Shown here: in pieces, positions 1-8,111 of the stretch
How the letters are laid out: the number at the start of each line of letters is the position of its first letter
How positions within the stretch are numbered: position 1 is the stretch's first letter
NCBI GenBank assembly: GCA_027311945.1
Contig: DAICXZ010000006.1
Span: 124,001 to 188,000 of the forward strand
From: Erythrobacter sp.
GTDB taxonomy: Bacteria; Pseudomonadota; Alphaproteobacteria; Sphingomonadales; Sphingomonadaceae
Length of the DNA: 64,000 bases
Reading direction: 5' to 3'
The notes under the pieces: model-generated
Databases searched by the model: none
Told to the model about the DNA's origin: nothing
Seen by the model: only the letters and a program-made list of their open reading frames with translations
Program-made: the position numbers and the translations under genes

Positions 1-307
1 CAAAGCGGTGCTGCGCGGTTTCGAGCACGAGGTGATCGTGCTTCTCGTCGGTCTCGGGGTCGATCCGCCAGCGGCCGCTCATGCCGAGGTGGAAGACCAG
101 CGTGGCCGCCCGGTCGGTGTGGAGCAGGCCATATTTCGCCCGCCGTCCAAGCGAGGATATTGTCGCCCCGGTGAGCACCTGCACGAGGTAGGGCGGGAAG
201 GCGAAGCGCATATCGGGCCGGTTGACCTGCACTCTCGCGATTCGCTCGCCTTCCAGGAAGCGGGCAAGGCCGCGCACGGTGGTTTCGACTTCGGGCAGTT
301 CGGGCAT
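1..307 (-). CDS. mutM: Formamidopyrimidine-DNA glycosylase, N-terminal part (cut by window edge)
   Basis: The reverse strand reads from an ATG at 307 into the window edge, giving about the first 102 residues. The protein begins MPELPEVETTVRGL. The Pro2-Glu3 start is the Fpg/Nei catalytic signature: Pro2 is the Schiff-base nucleophile and Glu3 the general acid. Further on, GRRAKYGLL and LVFHLGMSGRW match the conserved N-terminal sheet of MutM, including the DNA-contacting Lys and the LGMSG motif. Fpg removes 8-oxoguanine and ring-opened purines from DNA in base excision repair. The C-terminal zinc finger lies outside the window. It is divergent from the transporter at 378, and in sphingomonads mutM commonly neighbours ubiE. 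Confidence 0.93.
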   Translation of the reverse strand, partial: MPELPEVETTVRGLARFLEGERIARVQVNRPDMRFAFPPYLVQVLTGATISSLGRRAKYGLLHTDRAATLVFHLGMSGRWRIDPETDEKHDHLVLETAQHRF

Positions 308-377
308 GGGGCTGGTTTAGGACGGCCAAGCCTTTCTGTCATCGCCAAGCCTTGCTTGCGCTACTAACACGGCGGCC

Positions 378-1313
378 ATGGCGACCAATTCGAACTATCG
401 CGCAATGGCGCTGCTGGCGCTGGTCATGGTGTTCTGGGCGGGTAACTCGATCATCGGGCGGGCGGTGGCGGGCCAGATCCCTCCACTTACGCTGGCCTTT
501 TTCCGCTGGGCCGGGGCGCTGGCACTTCTGGCGCCCTTCGCCATCGCGCCGGTGCGGCGGGACTGGGTTGCATTAAAGCGCAGCTGGAAGCCTGTGCTGG
601 TTCTGGGCCTGCTTGGCATCGGAGCTTTCAACTCGCTGCTCTATTCCGGGCTCCAGTTCACCACGGCGACAAATGCGCTGCTGTTGCAGGCAGCGGTGCC
701 CGGCGTGGTGCTGGTGCTCGACCGTCTGCTGTTCCGCCTTCGCAGCGGGGCGGTGCAGATCGCCGGGACACTTGCCACGATGGCAGGGGTGGTGTTCATC
801 GTGTTCGAGGGCGATCCGGCGCGCGCCTTGGCGCTGCATCTGGGCAAGGGCGATGCGCTGGTGCTTGCCTCGGTGCTGGTGTGGTCGCTGTACACGGTGT
901 TCCTGAAGCTGCGCCCGCAAGTGGCCCCGGTGAGCTTCGTGGCGGCGACCTTTGCAGTGGGATTGCTGGCAAACGCCCCGCTGGCCTTATGGGAATGGAG
1001 CGCAGGCCTGCGCATGGTGTGGAACACGGGCACCGTTCTGGCGCTGGTTTACGTGGCGCTGTTCCCCTCGCTGGTAAGCTACTTCATCTACAACTATGCG
1101 GCCGGGCAACTGGGCGCGGCGCGGGCCGGGCAGTCGATCACCTTGCTGCCGGTGTTCGGCGCGGTGCTGTCGGCGCTGCTGCTGGGCGAGGTGCTGCACT
1201 GGTATCACGCGGTGGGCATGGCACTGATCTGCGTGGGGATCGTCTTGGGGCTCATGGCGCTGCAACAAGCCGGTGGCGCAGCGCGCCCGGCGCGGCTAGA
1301 GGGCGATCTATGA
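378..1313 (+). CDS. EamA/DMT-superfamily permease
   Basis: A 311-residue hydrophobic protein with about ten predicted membrane segments in two repeated EamA halves (roughly residues 10-145 and 155-295). The first half contains FWAGNSIIGRAV and the GLLGIGAFNSLLYSGL stretch; the second has the YVALFPSLVSYFIYNYA and LLPVFGAVLSALLLGE motifs typical of drug/metabolite transporters. It is probably an inner-membrane exporter of a small metabolite; the substrate cannot be read from sequence. Its stop codon overlaps the ubiE start (ATGA at 1310-1313), so the two are probably translationally coupled. A second, distinct DMT permease lies at 30527-31399. Confidence 0.88.
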   Translation: MATNSNYRAMALLALVMVFWAGNSIIGRAVAGQIPPLTLAFFRWAGALALLAPFAIAPVRRDWVALKRSWKPVLVLGLLGIGAFNSLLYSGLQFTTATNALLLQAAVPGVVLVLDRLLFRLRSGAVQIAGTLATMAGVVFIVFEGDPARALALHLGKGDALVLASVLVWSLYTVFLKLRPQVAPVSFVAATFAVGLLANAPLALWEWSAGLRMVWNTGTVLALVYVALFPSLVSYFIYNYAAGQLGAARAGQSITLLPVFGAVLSALLLGEVLHWYHAVGMALICVGIVLGLMALQQAGGAARPARLEGDL

Positions 1314-2041
1314 GCGAGCAGGTATCCTTCGGCTACGAAGACGTCGATCCCGCCGAGAAGACCAAGCGCGTCGGCGCGGTCTTCTCCAGCGTGGCCAAGA
1401 AATACGACATCATGAACGATGCGATGTCGGGCGGCATGCACCGGGTGTGGAAGGACCGCTTTGTGAAGCGCGTGAAACCGCAGCCGGGCGAGCAGATCCT
1501 CGACATGGCTGGCGGCACCGGCGACATCGCCTTCCGCATGGCAGACTGCGGCGCGGATGTGATCGTGTCGGACATCAACCAGGACATGCTCGATGTGGGC
1601 GTGGAAAGGGCGATGGAGCGCGGCATCGATGGCCTCGTCTGGTCGTGCCAGAACGCCGAGGAGCTGACCTTCTCCAACCGTCAGTTCGATGCCTACACCA
1701 TCGTGTTCGGCATTCGCAACGTGACGCATATCGACAAGGCGCTGGCCGAGGCGCATCGGGTGCTGAAATACGGCGGTCGCTTCTATTGCATGGAGTTTTC
1801 CAGCACCGACTGGCCCGGCTTCAAAGAGGTTTACGACCTCTATTCGCACCGGCTGATGCCGCTGATGGGCAAGCTGATCGCCGATGACGAGGAGAGCTAC
1901 CGCTACCTCGCCGAATCGATCCGCCGCTTCCCGCGCCCGGCCGAGTTCGAGGCGATGATCAAGGCTGCGGGCTTCGTGCGTACGCGGGTCGAGACGATCC
2001 TCGGCGGGGCGGTGAATATCCATTCGGGGTGGAAGGTGTGA
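1310..2041 (+). CDS. ubiE: Bifunctional demethylmenaquinone / 2-methoxy-6-polyprenyl-1,4-benzoquinol methyltransferase
   Basis: The 243-residue protein carries class I SAM methyltransferase motifs: motif I ILDMAGGTGDIAFRM near residue 65, and the UbiE signature around RNVTHIDKALAEAHRVL followed by GGRFYCMEFSS. An N-terminal KTKRVGAVFSSVAKKYDIMND block and a C-terminal AGFVRTRVETILGGAVNIHSGWKV block are both diagnostic of UbiE. It C-methylates the benzoquinol ring in ubiquinone synthesis. The ATG at 1310 was chosen because it overlaps the upstream stop in an ATGA and begins the UbiE-type N-terminus. ubiB follows 46 bases later, so two quinone genes are together. Confidence 0.96.
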   Translation: MSEQVSFGYEDVDPAEKTKRVGAVFSSVAKKYDIMNDAMSGGMHRVWKDRFVKRVKPQPGEQILDMAGGTGDIAFRMADCGADVIVSDINQDMLDVGVERAMERGIDGLVWSCQNAEELTFSNRQFDAYTIVFGIRNVTHIDKALAEAHRVLKYGGRFYCMEFSSTDWPGFKEVYDLYSHRLMPLMGKLIADDEESYRYLAESIRRFPRPAEFEAMIKAAGFVRTRVETILGGAVNIHSGWKV

Positions 2042-2059
2042 GAAACGCAGGTTTCGAGC

Positions 2060-2079
2060 ATCCCCGTGCAGGCGGGGAT
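2060..2079. repeat. Short palindrome (REP-like) just before ubiB
   Basis: ATCCCCG and CGGGGAT form perfect 7-base arms around a 6-base loop. Sequences of this kind (ATCCCCG...CGGGGATCCAG) resemble GC-rich extragenic palindromes dispersed in proteobacterial genomes. The 3' arm contains GGGGA, the only good Shine-Dalgarno-like sequence ahead of the ubiB TTG start at 2088, so the hairpin could modulate ubiB translation. That last point is inference. Confidence 0.5.
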
Positions 2080-2087
2080 CCAGTCGT

Positions 2088-3647
2088 TTGACCAAACCAG
2101 CCACGCATATCTGGCGCCTGCTGAAGTGGGGCCGCACGCTGGCGCGCCATGGCGCGCTGCGCGGGATCGAGGGAGACCCGAACACCCCCGCGCCGGTCAA
2201 GCGGCTGTGCCGGCTCGCCCGCTTCGGCACGGTGCAGCCGCGTGAGCCTGACTATGCCGCCGCCTTCCAGGCCATCGGCCCGGCTGCGATCAAGCTCGGG
2301 CAGACGCTTGCCACCCGGCCCGACCTTGTGGGCGAGGATGCCGCGCGTAACCTCTTGAGCCTGCAGGACAGCCTGCCCCCCGTTCCCTTCGCAAAGATCC
2401 GCGAGCAGATCGAGCGCGGCTTCGAACGGCCGCTGGAAGATATCTTCGCCGAAGTCGACCCGGTGCCGGTTGGCGCGGCCAGCATCGCGCAGGTCCACAA
2501 GGGTGTCACCACCGACGGGCGCACCGTGGCGATCAAGGTGCTGCGCCCCGGCATCCGCGAAAAGTTCGAGCGTGACATCACGACCTACGAATGGGCCGCC
2601 GCGCATCTGGAGGCGATGGGAGGCGAGGCGCACCGGCTGCGCCCCCGGCTCACCATCGCCAACTTCAAGCGCTGGACCAACCGCGAGCTCGACCTGCGGC
2701 GCGAGGCCGCCTCGGCTTCCGAGCTTGCCGACGCGATGGTCGCCATCGACCGCTACGAAGTGCCCTTCATCGACTGGGACCGCACCAATGGCCGGGTGCT
2801 GACCATCGGCTGGATCGACGGGATCAAGATTTCGCAGACCGACAAGCTGATCGAGGCCGGTCACGACCTGCCCGATCTCGCGCGGCGGCTGGTGCTGGCC
2901 TTCCTGACGCAGGCGATCAGCGCGGGATATTTCCATGCCGACATGCATCAGGGCAACCTGTTCGTACGCGCCGATGGCACCATTGTCGCCATCGACTTCG
3001 GGATCATGGGCCGGATTGATCGCCGCGCGCGGCAGTGGCTGGCCGAGATCCTCTACGGCCTGACCACCGGCAATTATAAGCGCGTGGCCGAGATCCACTT
3101 CGAGGCGCAATATGTGCCGAGCTATCACTCCGTCGACGAGTTCGCGACCGCGCTGCGCGCCGTGGGCGAGCCGATGCGCGGCAAGCCGGTGAGCGAATTG
3201 TCGGTCGGGCAGATGCTCGATGGGCTGTTCGCGATCACCCGTGATTTCGACATGCAGACCCAGCCGCACCTGCTGCTGTTGCAGAAGACCATGGTGATGG
3301 TCGAAGGCATCGCCACCCAGCTCGATCCGCAGATCAACATGTGGGACGTGGCCGCGCCTTATGTGCGCGACTGGATTCGCGGCGAGCTTGGCCCCGAAAG
3401 CGCGATTGCCGACCGCATCAAGGAAGACACCGATACGCTGCTGCGGGTGCCCGCGCTGATCCGGCGGCTGGAAGAACTCTATCCGCCGCGCGGTGGTGCG
3501 CCCGAGCCGCCGCCGCTGCCAGAGGTCGAGCTGATCTGGGAACGCCGCGCGCGCAAAGGCGGGCGCGGATGGTTCGGTTATATTGCGGCGGCGCTGGCTG
3601 GCGGCGCGCTGGTCTGGGCGGGGAGCGTGTCCGGATGGCTCGGCTAG
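2088..3647 (+). CDS. ubiB: UbiB/ABC1/ADCK-family atypical kinase-like protein of ubiquinone biosynthesis
   Basis: 519 residues, close to the usual length of about 540. It contains the family hallmark KxGQ motif (AAIKLGQTLATRPDLV, about residue 65), an Ala-rich nucleotide loop (PVGAASIAQVHKG), VAIKVLRPG with the ATP-site lysine, the catalytic-loop-like GYFHADMHQGNLFV and the metal-binding IDFGIMG. A hydrophobic C-terminus (GYIAAALAGGALVWAG) anchors it in the membrane, as in UbiB. It is an ATPase/kinase-like factor that helps move or process lipid ubiquinone intermediates. Translation appears to start at TTG 2088; no ATG lies at the conserved N-terminus. Its end overlaps the next gene by 13 bases. 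Confidence 0.93.
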   Translation: MTKPATHIWRLLKWGRTLARHGALRGIEGDPNTPAPVKRLCRLARFGTVQPREPDYAAAFQAIGPAAIKLGQTLATRPDLVGEDAARNLLSLQDSLPPVPFAKIREQIERGFERPLEDIFAEVDPVPVGAASIAQVHKGVTTDGRTVAIKVLRPGIREKFERDITTYEWAAAHLEAMGGEAHRLRPRLTIANFKRWTNRELDLRREAASASELADAMVAIDRYEVPFIDWDRTNGRVLTIGWIDGIKISQTDKLIEAGHDLPDLARRLVLAFLTQAISAGYFHADMHQGNLFVRADGTIVAIDFGIMGRIDRRARQWLAEILYGLTTGNYKRVAEIHFEAQYVPSYHSVDEFATALRAVGEPMRGKPVSELSVGQMLDGLFAITRDFDMQTQPHLLLLQKTMVMVEGIATQLDPQINMWDVAAPYVRDWIRGELGPESAIADRIKEDTDTLLRVPALIRRLEELYPPRGGAPEPPPLPEVELIWERRARKGGRGWFGYIAAALAGGALVWAGSVSGWLG

Positions 3648-4759
3648 GCACGCGAACGAAAAAATTCGATCGGTTCGCCAAGTGGGCGCCGGGCGCGGCG
3701 GTGCTGGTGCTGGCGGGGTTTGCCCTGCTGCTGGTGGCCGCAGCGCTGAGCACAAGGCCGGTGCCCGAACGTGCTTCGGGCAATACCGTGGCAAGCGCCG
3801 CCTCGGCCCTCACCACAGGGGAGGGCACCGCTGGCGAGGACGTGGGGCGCGATACCGACCTGAAGCTATACGACCGCATTGCCGAGCGTGTGGGCGCGGG
3901 CGAAAACTACTACGTGGTCGCCATCGAGGAGCAGCGCGCGCGCGATTTTCCGGTGCGTCCGGGCTTGGCTGTGCGTTTGCCAACGCTGGCCTGGGTCAGC
4001 GGCCACGTGGGGCCGTGGGGGATGATGGCGCTGGCCTTCGTGCTGGGCGTTGCCGTCTTCATCGCCTGGTGGGACCGGCTGGAGAACGAGCCGGGCGGAA
4101 GCGACTATCGCACCTATATTCTCTTGCTGGTGGCAATCGGCGCGCTGGCCGGGTTCAAACCGCACTACTTTGCCTTGCACGAAGCATGGGCCGGGATGTT
4201 CGTGGCGCTCAGCCTCGGGCTTTACCGCCCCGGACAGTGGGGCTGGGCGCTGGTGTTCGCCGCCGCGGCGCTCGCCGTGCGCGAGCTGGCCTTGCCTTAC
4301 GTCTGCCTGATGGGCCTCATGGCGCTGATGCGCGGCGGGCGCGTGGAAGCTGTTGCCTGGGGCTTGTTGGCTGGCCTGTTCCTGATCGGCCTTGCCGCCC
4401 ACGTCAGCCTCGTCGGTGCGCTTACCAGCACGGCCGATCCGGTTTCGCCCGGTTGGATGGCCTTGCGCGGGCTTGGCGGTTGGACCGGCAATATCGTCGC
4501 CTCCAGCCCGTTGCAGCTGCTTCCCGCATGGCTGGCCGCGCCGCTCGCCTTGTTGCCGCTGATTGGCTGGGCCGGATGGCGCAGCGATCTTGGGCTGACG
4601 GGTTTTCTGCTGTGTATCGGCTATGGCCTCGGCTTCATGATTTTCGGACGCGACAACAATTTCTACTGGGCGCTGGTGGTGATGCCGGTCTGGTTCGTGG
4701 GCCTTGCCTTCGTGCCGCGCGCACTTTCCAGCCTGTGGGCCTCGGCAAGCGGGCAATGA
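3635..4759 (+). CDS. Polytopic membrane protein of unknown function, paralogue A
   Basis: A 374-residue protein starting at ATG 3635 inside the ubiB end. One N-terminal membrane helix (about 20-40) is followed by an extracytoplasmic segment containing YDRIAERVGAGENYYVVA and VRLPTLA, then about seven further hydrophobic helices. It is clearly homologous to the next gene: both share Y-RI-RV-AGENYY, EQ, PV, VRLPTLA, AVRELALP, SPGW, LLP-WLAA-LA-LPL-GWA and Y/FYW in the same order. The layout, a large first periplasmic loop with acidic and aromatic residues followed by many helices, recalls GT-C glycosyltransferases, but no catalytic motif can be assigned with confidence. The overlap with ubiB suggests co-transcription. 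Confidence 0.8.
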   Translation: MARLGTRTKKFDRFAKWAPGAAVLVLAGFALLLVAAALSTRPVPERASGNTVASAASALTTGEGTAGEDVGRDTDLKLYDRIAERVGAGENYYVVAIEEQRARDFPVRPGLAVRLPTLAWVSGHVGPWGMMALAFVLGVAVFIAWWDRLENEPGGSDYRTYILLLVAIGALAGFKPHYFALHEAWAGMFVALSLGLYRPGQWGWALVFAAAALAVRELALPYVCLMGLMALMRGGRVEAVAWGLLAGLFLIGLAAHVSLVGALTSTADPVSPGWMALRGLGGWTGNIVASSPLQLLPAWLAAPLALLPLIGWAGWRSDLGLTGFLLCIGYGLGFMIFGRDNNFYWALVVMPVWFVGLAFVPRALSSLWASASGQ

Positions 4760-5886
4760 GCATGGCGGCTGACTGGCTGGCCCGCTGGTGCGCGCTTGAA
4801 AGGCCCTTGCGCCACCTGCCGCGTATGGCGGCGCTGGCCGTGCTTGTGGCGCTGGTGGCAGCGCTGGCCTGGAGCACGGTGGCCGTGCCGCAGATGCGTA
4901 GCGGTGAGGCCAAGGCGCAGGTCACCAAGGCAGAAAACAACGGCAAGAAGGGGATCGGCGATTACGAACTCTATCGCCGCATCTACAAGCGCGTGGACGC
5001 GGGGGAGAATTACTACAAGGCTGCCGTCACCGAACAGAGTGCCAACCGCTACCCGGTGAAGCCCTTTGTGACAGTGCGCCTGCCGACGCTGGCCACTGTC
5101 CAAAGCTGGCTCGGCCTGGAGATGCTGGGCCATGTGCTGGTCGCGATGCTGGTGGTGTCGATCGGGCTTTACCTGCCGCTGACGCAGGATCGCACCGGCC
5201 TTGCCGAGCGGGTGGCGGGGGCCTTTGCGCTGCTGCTGGGCGGTGCGAGCCTGTTCGCGCGGCAAGGCCCGCTGTCGCACGAATCGGTTGCCGGGATCCT
5301 GCTGACGCTCGCCTTGCTTTCCTACCGCACGACCAACTTCTGGCCCTCGCTCATATTTGCCGCGATGGCGCTGGCGGTGCGCGAACTGGCCCTGCCCTTC
5401 GTGCTCCTCTGGCTGGCGCTTGCGCTGATGGCCGGACGCTGGCGCGAGGCGGGCTGGGTGGCCGGCATAGTGGGGCTGTTCGGGTTTGGGCTGTGGTTGC
5501 ATTCGCTGGGCGTGGCGGCGGCGGTAGCGGACGGAGGCCTCGCCTCGCCGGGCTGGAAGGCCATGGCTGGCCCGGCGCTGCCGCTGATGGGGCTGGTGCG
5601 GATGACCCCGCTGCTCATGCTGCCGACCTGGCTGGCTGCGTCGCTGGCGGTGTTGCCGCTGGTCGGCTGGGCCTCGCTGGGCGGCAAGCGGGCAGGGTTT
5701 GCCTGCCTTTCCTTCGCGGGGTTCTTCACGATGATGGCGCTGTTCGCGCGGCCCGAGAACTACTACTGGATATTGATCGTCTTGCCCGCCTATGCCGCCG
5801 GCCTGGCCTTTGCGCCGCGCGCGGTGGCCGATCTGGTTGCCGCAGCGCGCGGCAAGGTTGCCAGCCGGGGCGAAGGGCATATTTAA
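4756..5886 (+). CDS. Polytopic membrane protein of unknown function, paralogue B
   Basis: A 376-residue protein whose ATG at 4756 overlaps the upstream stop as ATGA. The architecture matches paralogue A: one N-terminal helix (about residues 20-42), a periplasmic segment with YRRIYKRVDAGENYYKAA and VRLPTLA, then multiple helices with AVRELALPFV, SPGWKAM and LPTWLAASLAVLPLVGWA, ending in ENYYWILIVLPAYAAGLAFAPRA. The tandem pair looks like a local duplication that has since diverged. It has no recognised domain; a GT-C-like lipid-linked sugar transferase is one possibility. No clear terminator follows before coaBC. Confidence 0.8.
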   Translation: MSMAADWLARWCALERPLRHLPRMAALAVLVALVAALAWSTVAVPQMRSGEAKAQVTKAENNGKKGIGDYELYRRIYKRVDAGENYYKAAVTEQSANRYPVKPFVTVRLPTLATVQSWLGLEMLGHVLVAMLVVSIGLYLPLTQDRTGLAERVAGAFALLLGGASLFARQGPLSHESVAGILLTLALLSYRTTNFWPSLIFAAMALAVRELALPFVLLWLALALMAGRWREAGWVAGIVGLFGFGLWLHSLGVAAAVADGGLASPGWKAMAGPALPLMGLVRMTPLLMLPTWLAASLAVLPLVGWASLGGKRAGFACLSFAGFFTMMALFARPENYYWILIVLPAYAAGLAFAPRAVADLVAAARGKVASRGEGHI

Positions 5887-5920
5887 CCATAGTCGGGCAT
5901 GGCTGGAAAAATGCTGGTCG

Positions 5921-5934
5921 CAAGACTAGTCTTG
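5921..5934. promoter_or_regulatory. Perfect 14-base palindrome upstream of coaBC
   Basis: CAAGACTAGTCTTG is a perfect inverted repeat lying 40 bases before the coaBC start. It could be an operator for a dimeric regulator or a short hairpin. Only its position and symmetry support this. Confidence 0.3.
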
Positions 5935-5973
5935 GAAATGCAGTGATTTGGCCTGGAGGGCCACGAAGAGGCA

Positions 5974-7617
5974 ATGGCAGAACCACGCATCCTGCTGGTG
6001 ATCGGCGGCGGAATTGCCGCTTACAAGTCGTGCGAGCTGGTGCGCCTGATCCGCAAGGGCGGGGGCGATGTCACCTGCGTGCTGACTGACAGCGGCGCCA
6101 GGTTCGTTACCCCGATGGCGCTGGCCGCGCTGTCAGGCAATCAGGTCCACACCACCTTGTGGGATCTGAAGAACGAGGCCGAGATCGGCCATATCCAGCT
6201 TACCCGCGAGGCCGACCTCGTGGTGGTTTGCCCGGCGACTGCCAACCTGCTCGCCAAGATGGCCCACGGCATTGCCGACGATCTTGCCACCACGCTGATC
6301 CTCGCGACCGACAAGCCGGTGCTGGCCGTCCCCGCGATGAACGTGCGAATGTGGCAGCACGAGGCGACCGAGCGCAACGTCTATACCCTGCGCGAGAGCG
6401 GCGTGCGCGTGATGCAGCCTGACCTCGGCGAAATGGCCTGCGGCGAGTTCGGACCGGGCCGCCTTCCCGATCCCGAGATGGTCTGGCTTGAAATTGCCGA
6501 CATGCTCGGCCTCGATCCGAGCGTGGCCGGGATCGACTATGAAGATGAGGATGGCAACCTCGGGGTCGATCATCCGGGCGGGCTTTCGGGCCTGCTTGCC
6601 TCGATCATCCCGCGCTCGTTCCGGAGCAGGAGCGAGAACGAAGAGCCCGAGGACTTCGAAGGCGAACCTTCGGACGGCCCCGATCTGCCCGAACCCGACT
6701 ATTCGAACGCCGGTTCGCTGCTGGCGAAGAAGGGTATCGCCAAGGCCGCCCCGCCGACCGACCGCGAGGCGATCAATCACGAGGTCAACGCCCGCCAGAG
6801 CGCGCCGCAACCCTTCGAGGGTGAAGACGCGGCTGCGCCGACGCGCCCACTCGACTATCCGGTAGGCAATGCGCTCGATGCGCCGAGCGAGCTGACGTTT
6901 GACGACGCGCTCGACAGCTTCGATCCGCTGGAGGGCCAACCCGGTTTCGAACAGGCGGTCGAGCATCGCCCGCTCTATGGCAAGCATGTGCTTGTCACCG
7001 CCGGGCCGACGCATGAGCCGATCGATCCGGTGCGCTATCTCGCCAACCGCAGTTCGGGCAAACAGGGCTATGCCATTGCCGCCGCTGCTGCGGCCGCAGG
7101 GGCGCGGGTGACGCTGGTGTCGGGGCCGGTGAACCTGCGCACCCCGCTCGGGGTCGACCGGATCGACGTGGAGAGCGCCGAGGACATGGCGAAGGCGGTG
7201 AAGGCCGCGCTTCCCGCCGATGCGGCGGTGATGGTGGCAGCGGTGGCCGACTGGCGACCGCGCGACTATCGCGACGAGAAGCTGAAGAAGCGCTCCTCCG
7301 CGCCGCCTGCGCTGATCCTCACCGAGAACCCGGACATCCTCGCCACCATTGCCGCCAGCCCGCAGCGTCCCGACCTGCTGATCGGCTTTGCCGCCGAAAC
7401 GCAGAACGTGATCGAGAACGCGCGCAAGAAGCGCAAGGCCAAGGGGGTCGACTGGATCGTGGCCAATGATGTATCGGGCGATGTGATGGGCGGCGAAGAC
7501 AATCAGGTGCACCTCATCCTCGAAGGCAAGGCCGAGGAGTGGAAACCGATGAGCAAGCAGGACGTCGCCACCCGCCTTGTCGCCAAAATTGCCGAGAAGC
7601 TGACCGCCGATGTCTGA
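5974..7617 (+). CDS. coaBC: Bifunctional phosphopantothenoylcysteine decarboxylase / phosphopantothenate-cysteine ligase, with long interdomain insert
   Basis: 547 residues against about 400 for the family. Residues 1-180 are the FMN-dependent CoaC domain: [42 protein letters not shown] and the PAMNVRMW substrate clamp. From about residue 333 the CoaB domain begins with [21 protein letters not shown] and contains [18 protein letters not shown] and LTENPDIL. Between them lie about 150 residues rich in Asp, Glu, Pro and Ser ([22 protein letters not shown]), predicted to be disordered; most homologues have only a short linker. The enzyme makes 4'-phosphopantetheine for coenzyme A. A GAAGAGG ribosome site precedes the ATG. 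Its end overlaps dut by 8 bases. Confidence 0.95.
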   Translation: MAEPRILLVIGGGIAAYKSCELVRLIRKGGGDVTCVLTDSGARFVTPMALAALSGNQVHTTLWDLKNEAEIGHIQLTREADLVVVCPATANLLAKMAHGIADDLATTLILATDKPVLAVPAMNVRMWQHEATERNVYTLRESGVRVMQPDLGEMACGEFGPGRLPDPEMVWLEIADMLGLDPSVAGIDYEDEDGNLGVDHPGGLSGLLASIIPRSFRSRSENEEPEDFEGEPSDGPDLPEPDYSNAGSLLAKKGIAKAAPPTDREAINHEVNARQSAPQPFEGEDAAAPTRPLDYPVGNALDAPSELTFDDALDSFDPLEGQPGFEQAVEHRPLYGKHVLVTAGPTHEPIDPVRYLANRSSGKQGYAIAAAAAAAGARVTLVSGPVNLRTPLGVDRIDVESAEDMAKAVKAALPADAAVMVAAVADWRPRDYRDEKLKKRSSAPPALILTENPDILATIAASPQRPDLLIGFAAETQNVIENARKKRKAKGVDWIVANDVSGDVMGGEDNQVHLILEGKAEEWKPMSKQDVATRLVAKIAEKLTADV

Positions 7618-8104
7618 TCCCGTTCCCGTTCGTATCCGCCGCTTGCCGCATGGCCACGGGCTGGACCTTCCTGCTTATGCCACGGCGGGTGCCGCCGGGA
7701 TGGACGTGGTCGCGGCGGAGAACGTGATCCTGCGCCCCGGCATGCGCCATGCGGTTGCCACCGGCTTTGCCATGGCGATCCCGGCGGGGTTCGAGATTCA
7801 GGTTCGCCCGCGCTCGGGACTGGCGCTGAAGCACGGGATCATGGTCCCCAACACGCCGGGCACCGTCGACAGCGACTATCGCGGCGAGGTGAAGGTGATC
7901 CTCGTGAACCTGAGCGAAGACAACTTCGCAATCCAGCGCGGCGACAGGATTGCCCAACTGGTGCTGGCACCGGTCACCCTCGCGCTGTGGGACGAGGTGG
8001 AAGAGCTGGACGATACCGCACGCGGCGAGGGCGGCTTCGGCTCGACCGGCGTTTCCGAGCAACCGTTAGCAGCACCGGGCCGCGATTACGCGCCTTTGCG
8101 CTGA
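7610..8104 (+). CDS. dut: dUTP diphosphatase
   Basis: 164 residues with the five dUTPase motifs: [10 protein letters not shown] (motif 1), RPRSGLALK (2), [11 protein letters not shown] with the uracil-contacting region and catalytic Asp (3), [11 protein letters not shown] (4) and the C-terminal GEGGFGSTG lid (5). The trimeric enzyme hydrolyses dUTP to dUMP and pyrophosphate, keeping uracil out of DNA and feeding thymidylate synthesis. The start lies inside the coaBC end, giving an 8-base overlap; dut next to coaBC is a widely conserved bacterial pairing. It ends a few bases from the convergent esterase gene at 8112. Confidence 0.97.
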   Translation: MSDPVPVRIRRLPHGHGLDLPAYATAGAAGMDVVAAENVILRPGMRHAVATGFAMAIPAGFEIQVRPRSGLALKHGIMVPNTPGTVDSDYRGEVKVILVNLSEDNFAIQRGDRIAQLVLAPVTLALWDEVEELDDTARGEGGFGSTGVSEQPLAAPGRDYAPLR

Positions 8105-8111
8105 GCGCTCG

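Noticed and set aside
1959-3794. Long minus-strand open frame opposite ubiB
   Set aside because: It is antisense to a well-supported UbiB protein, rich in Arg, His, Gly and Asp, and has no recognisable domain, as expected of high-GC mirror frames.
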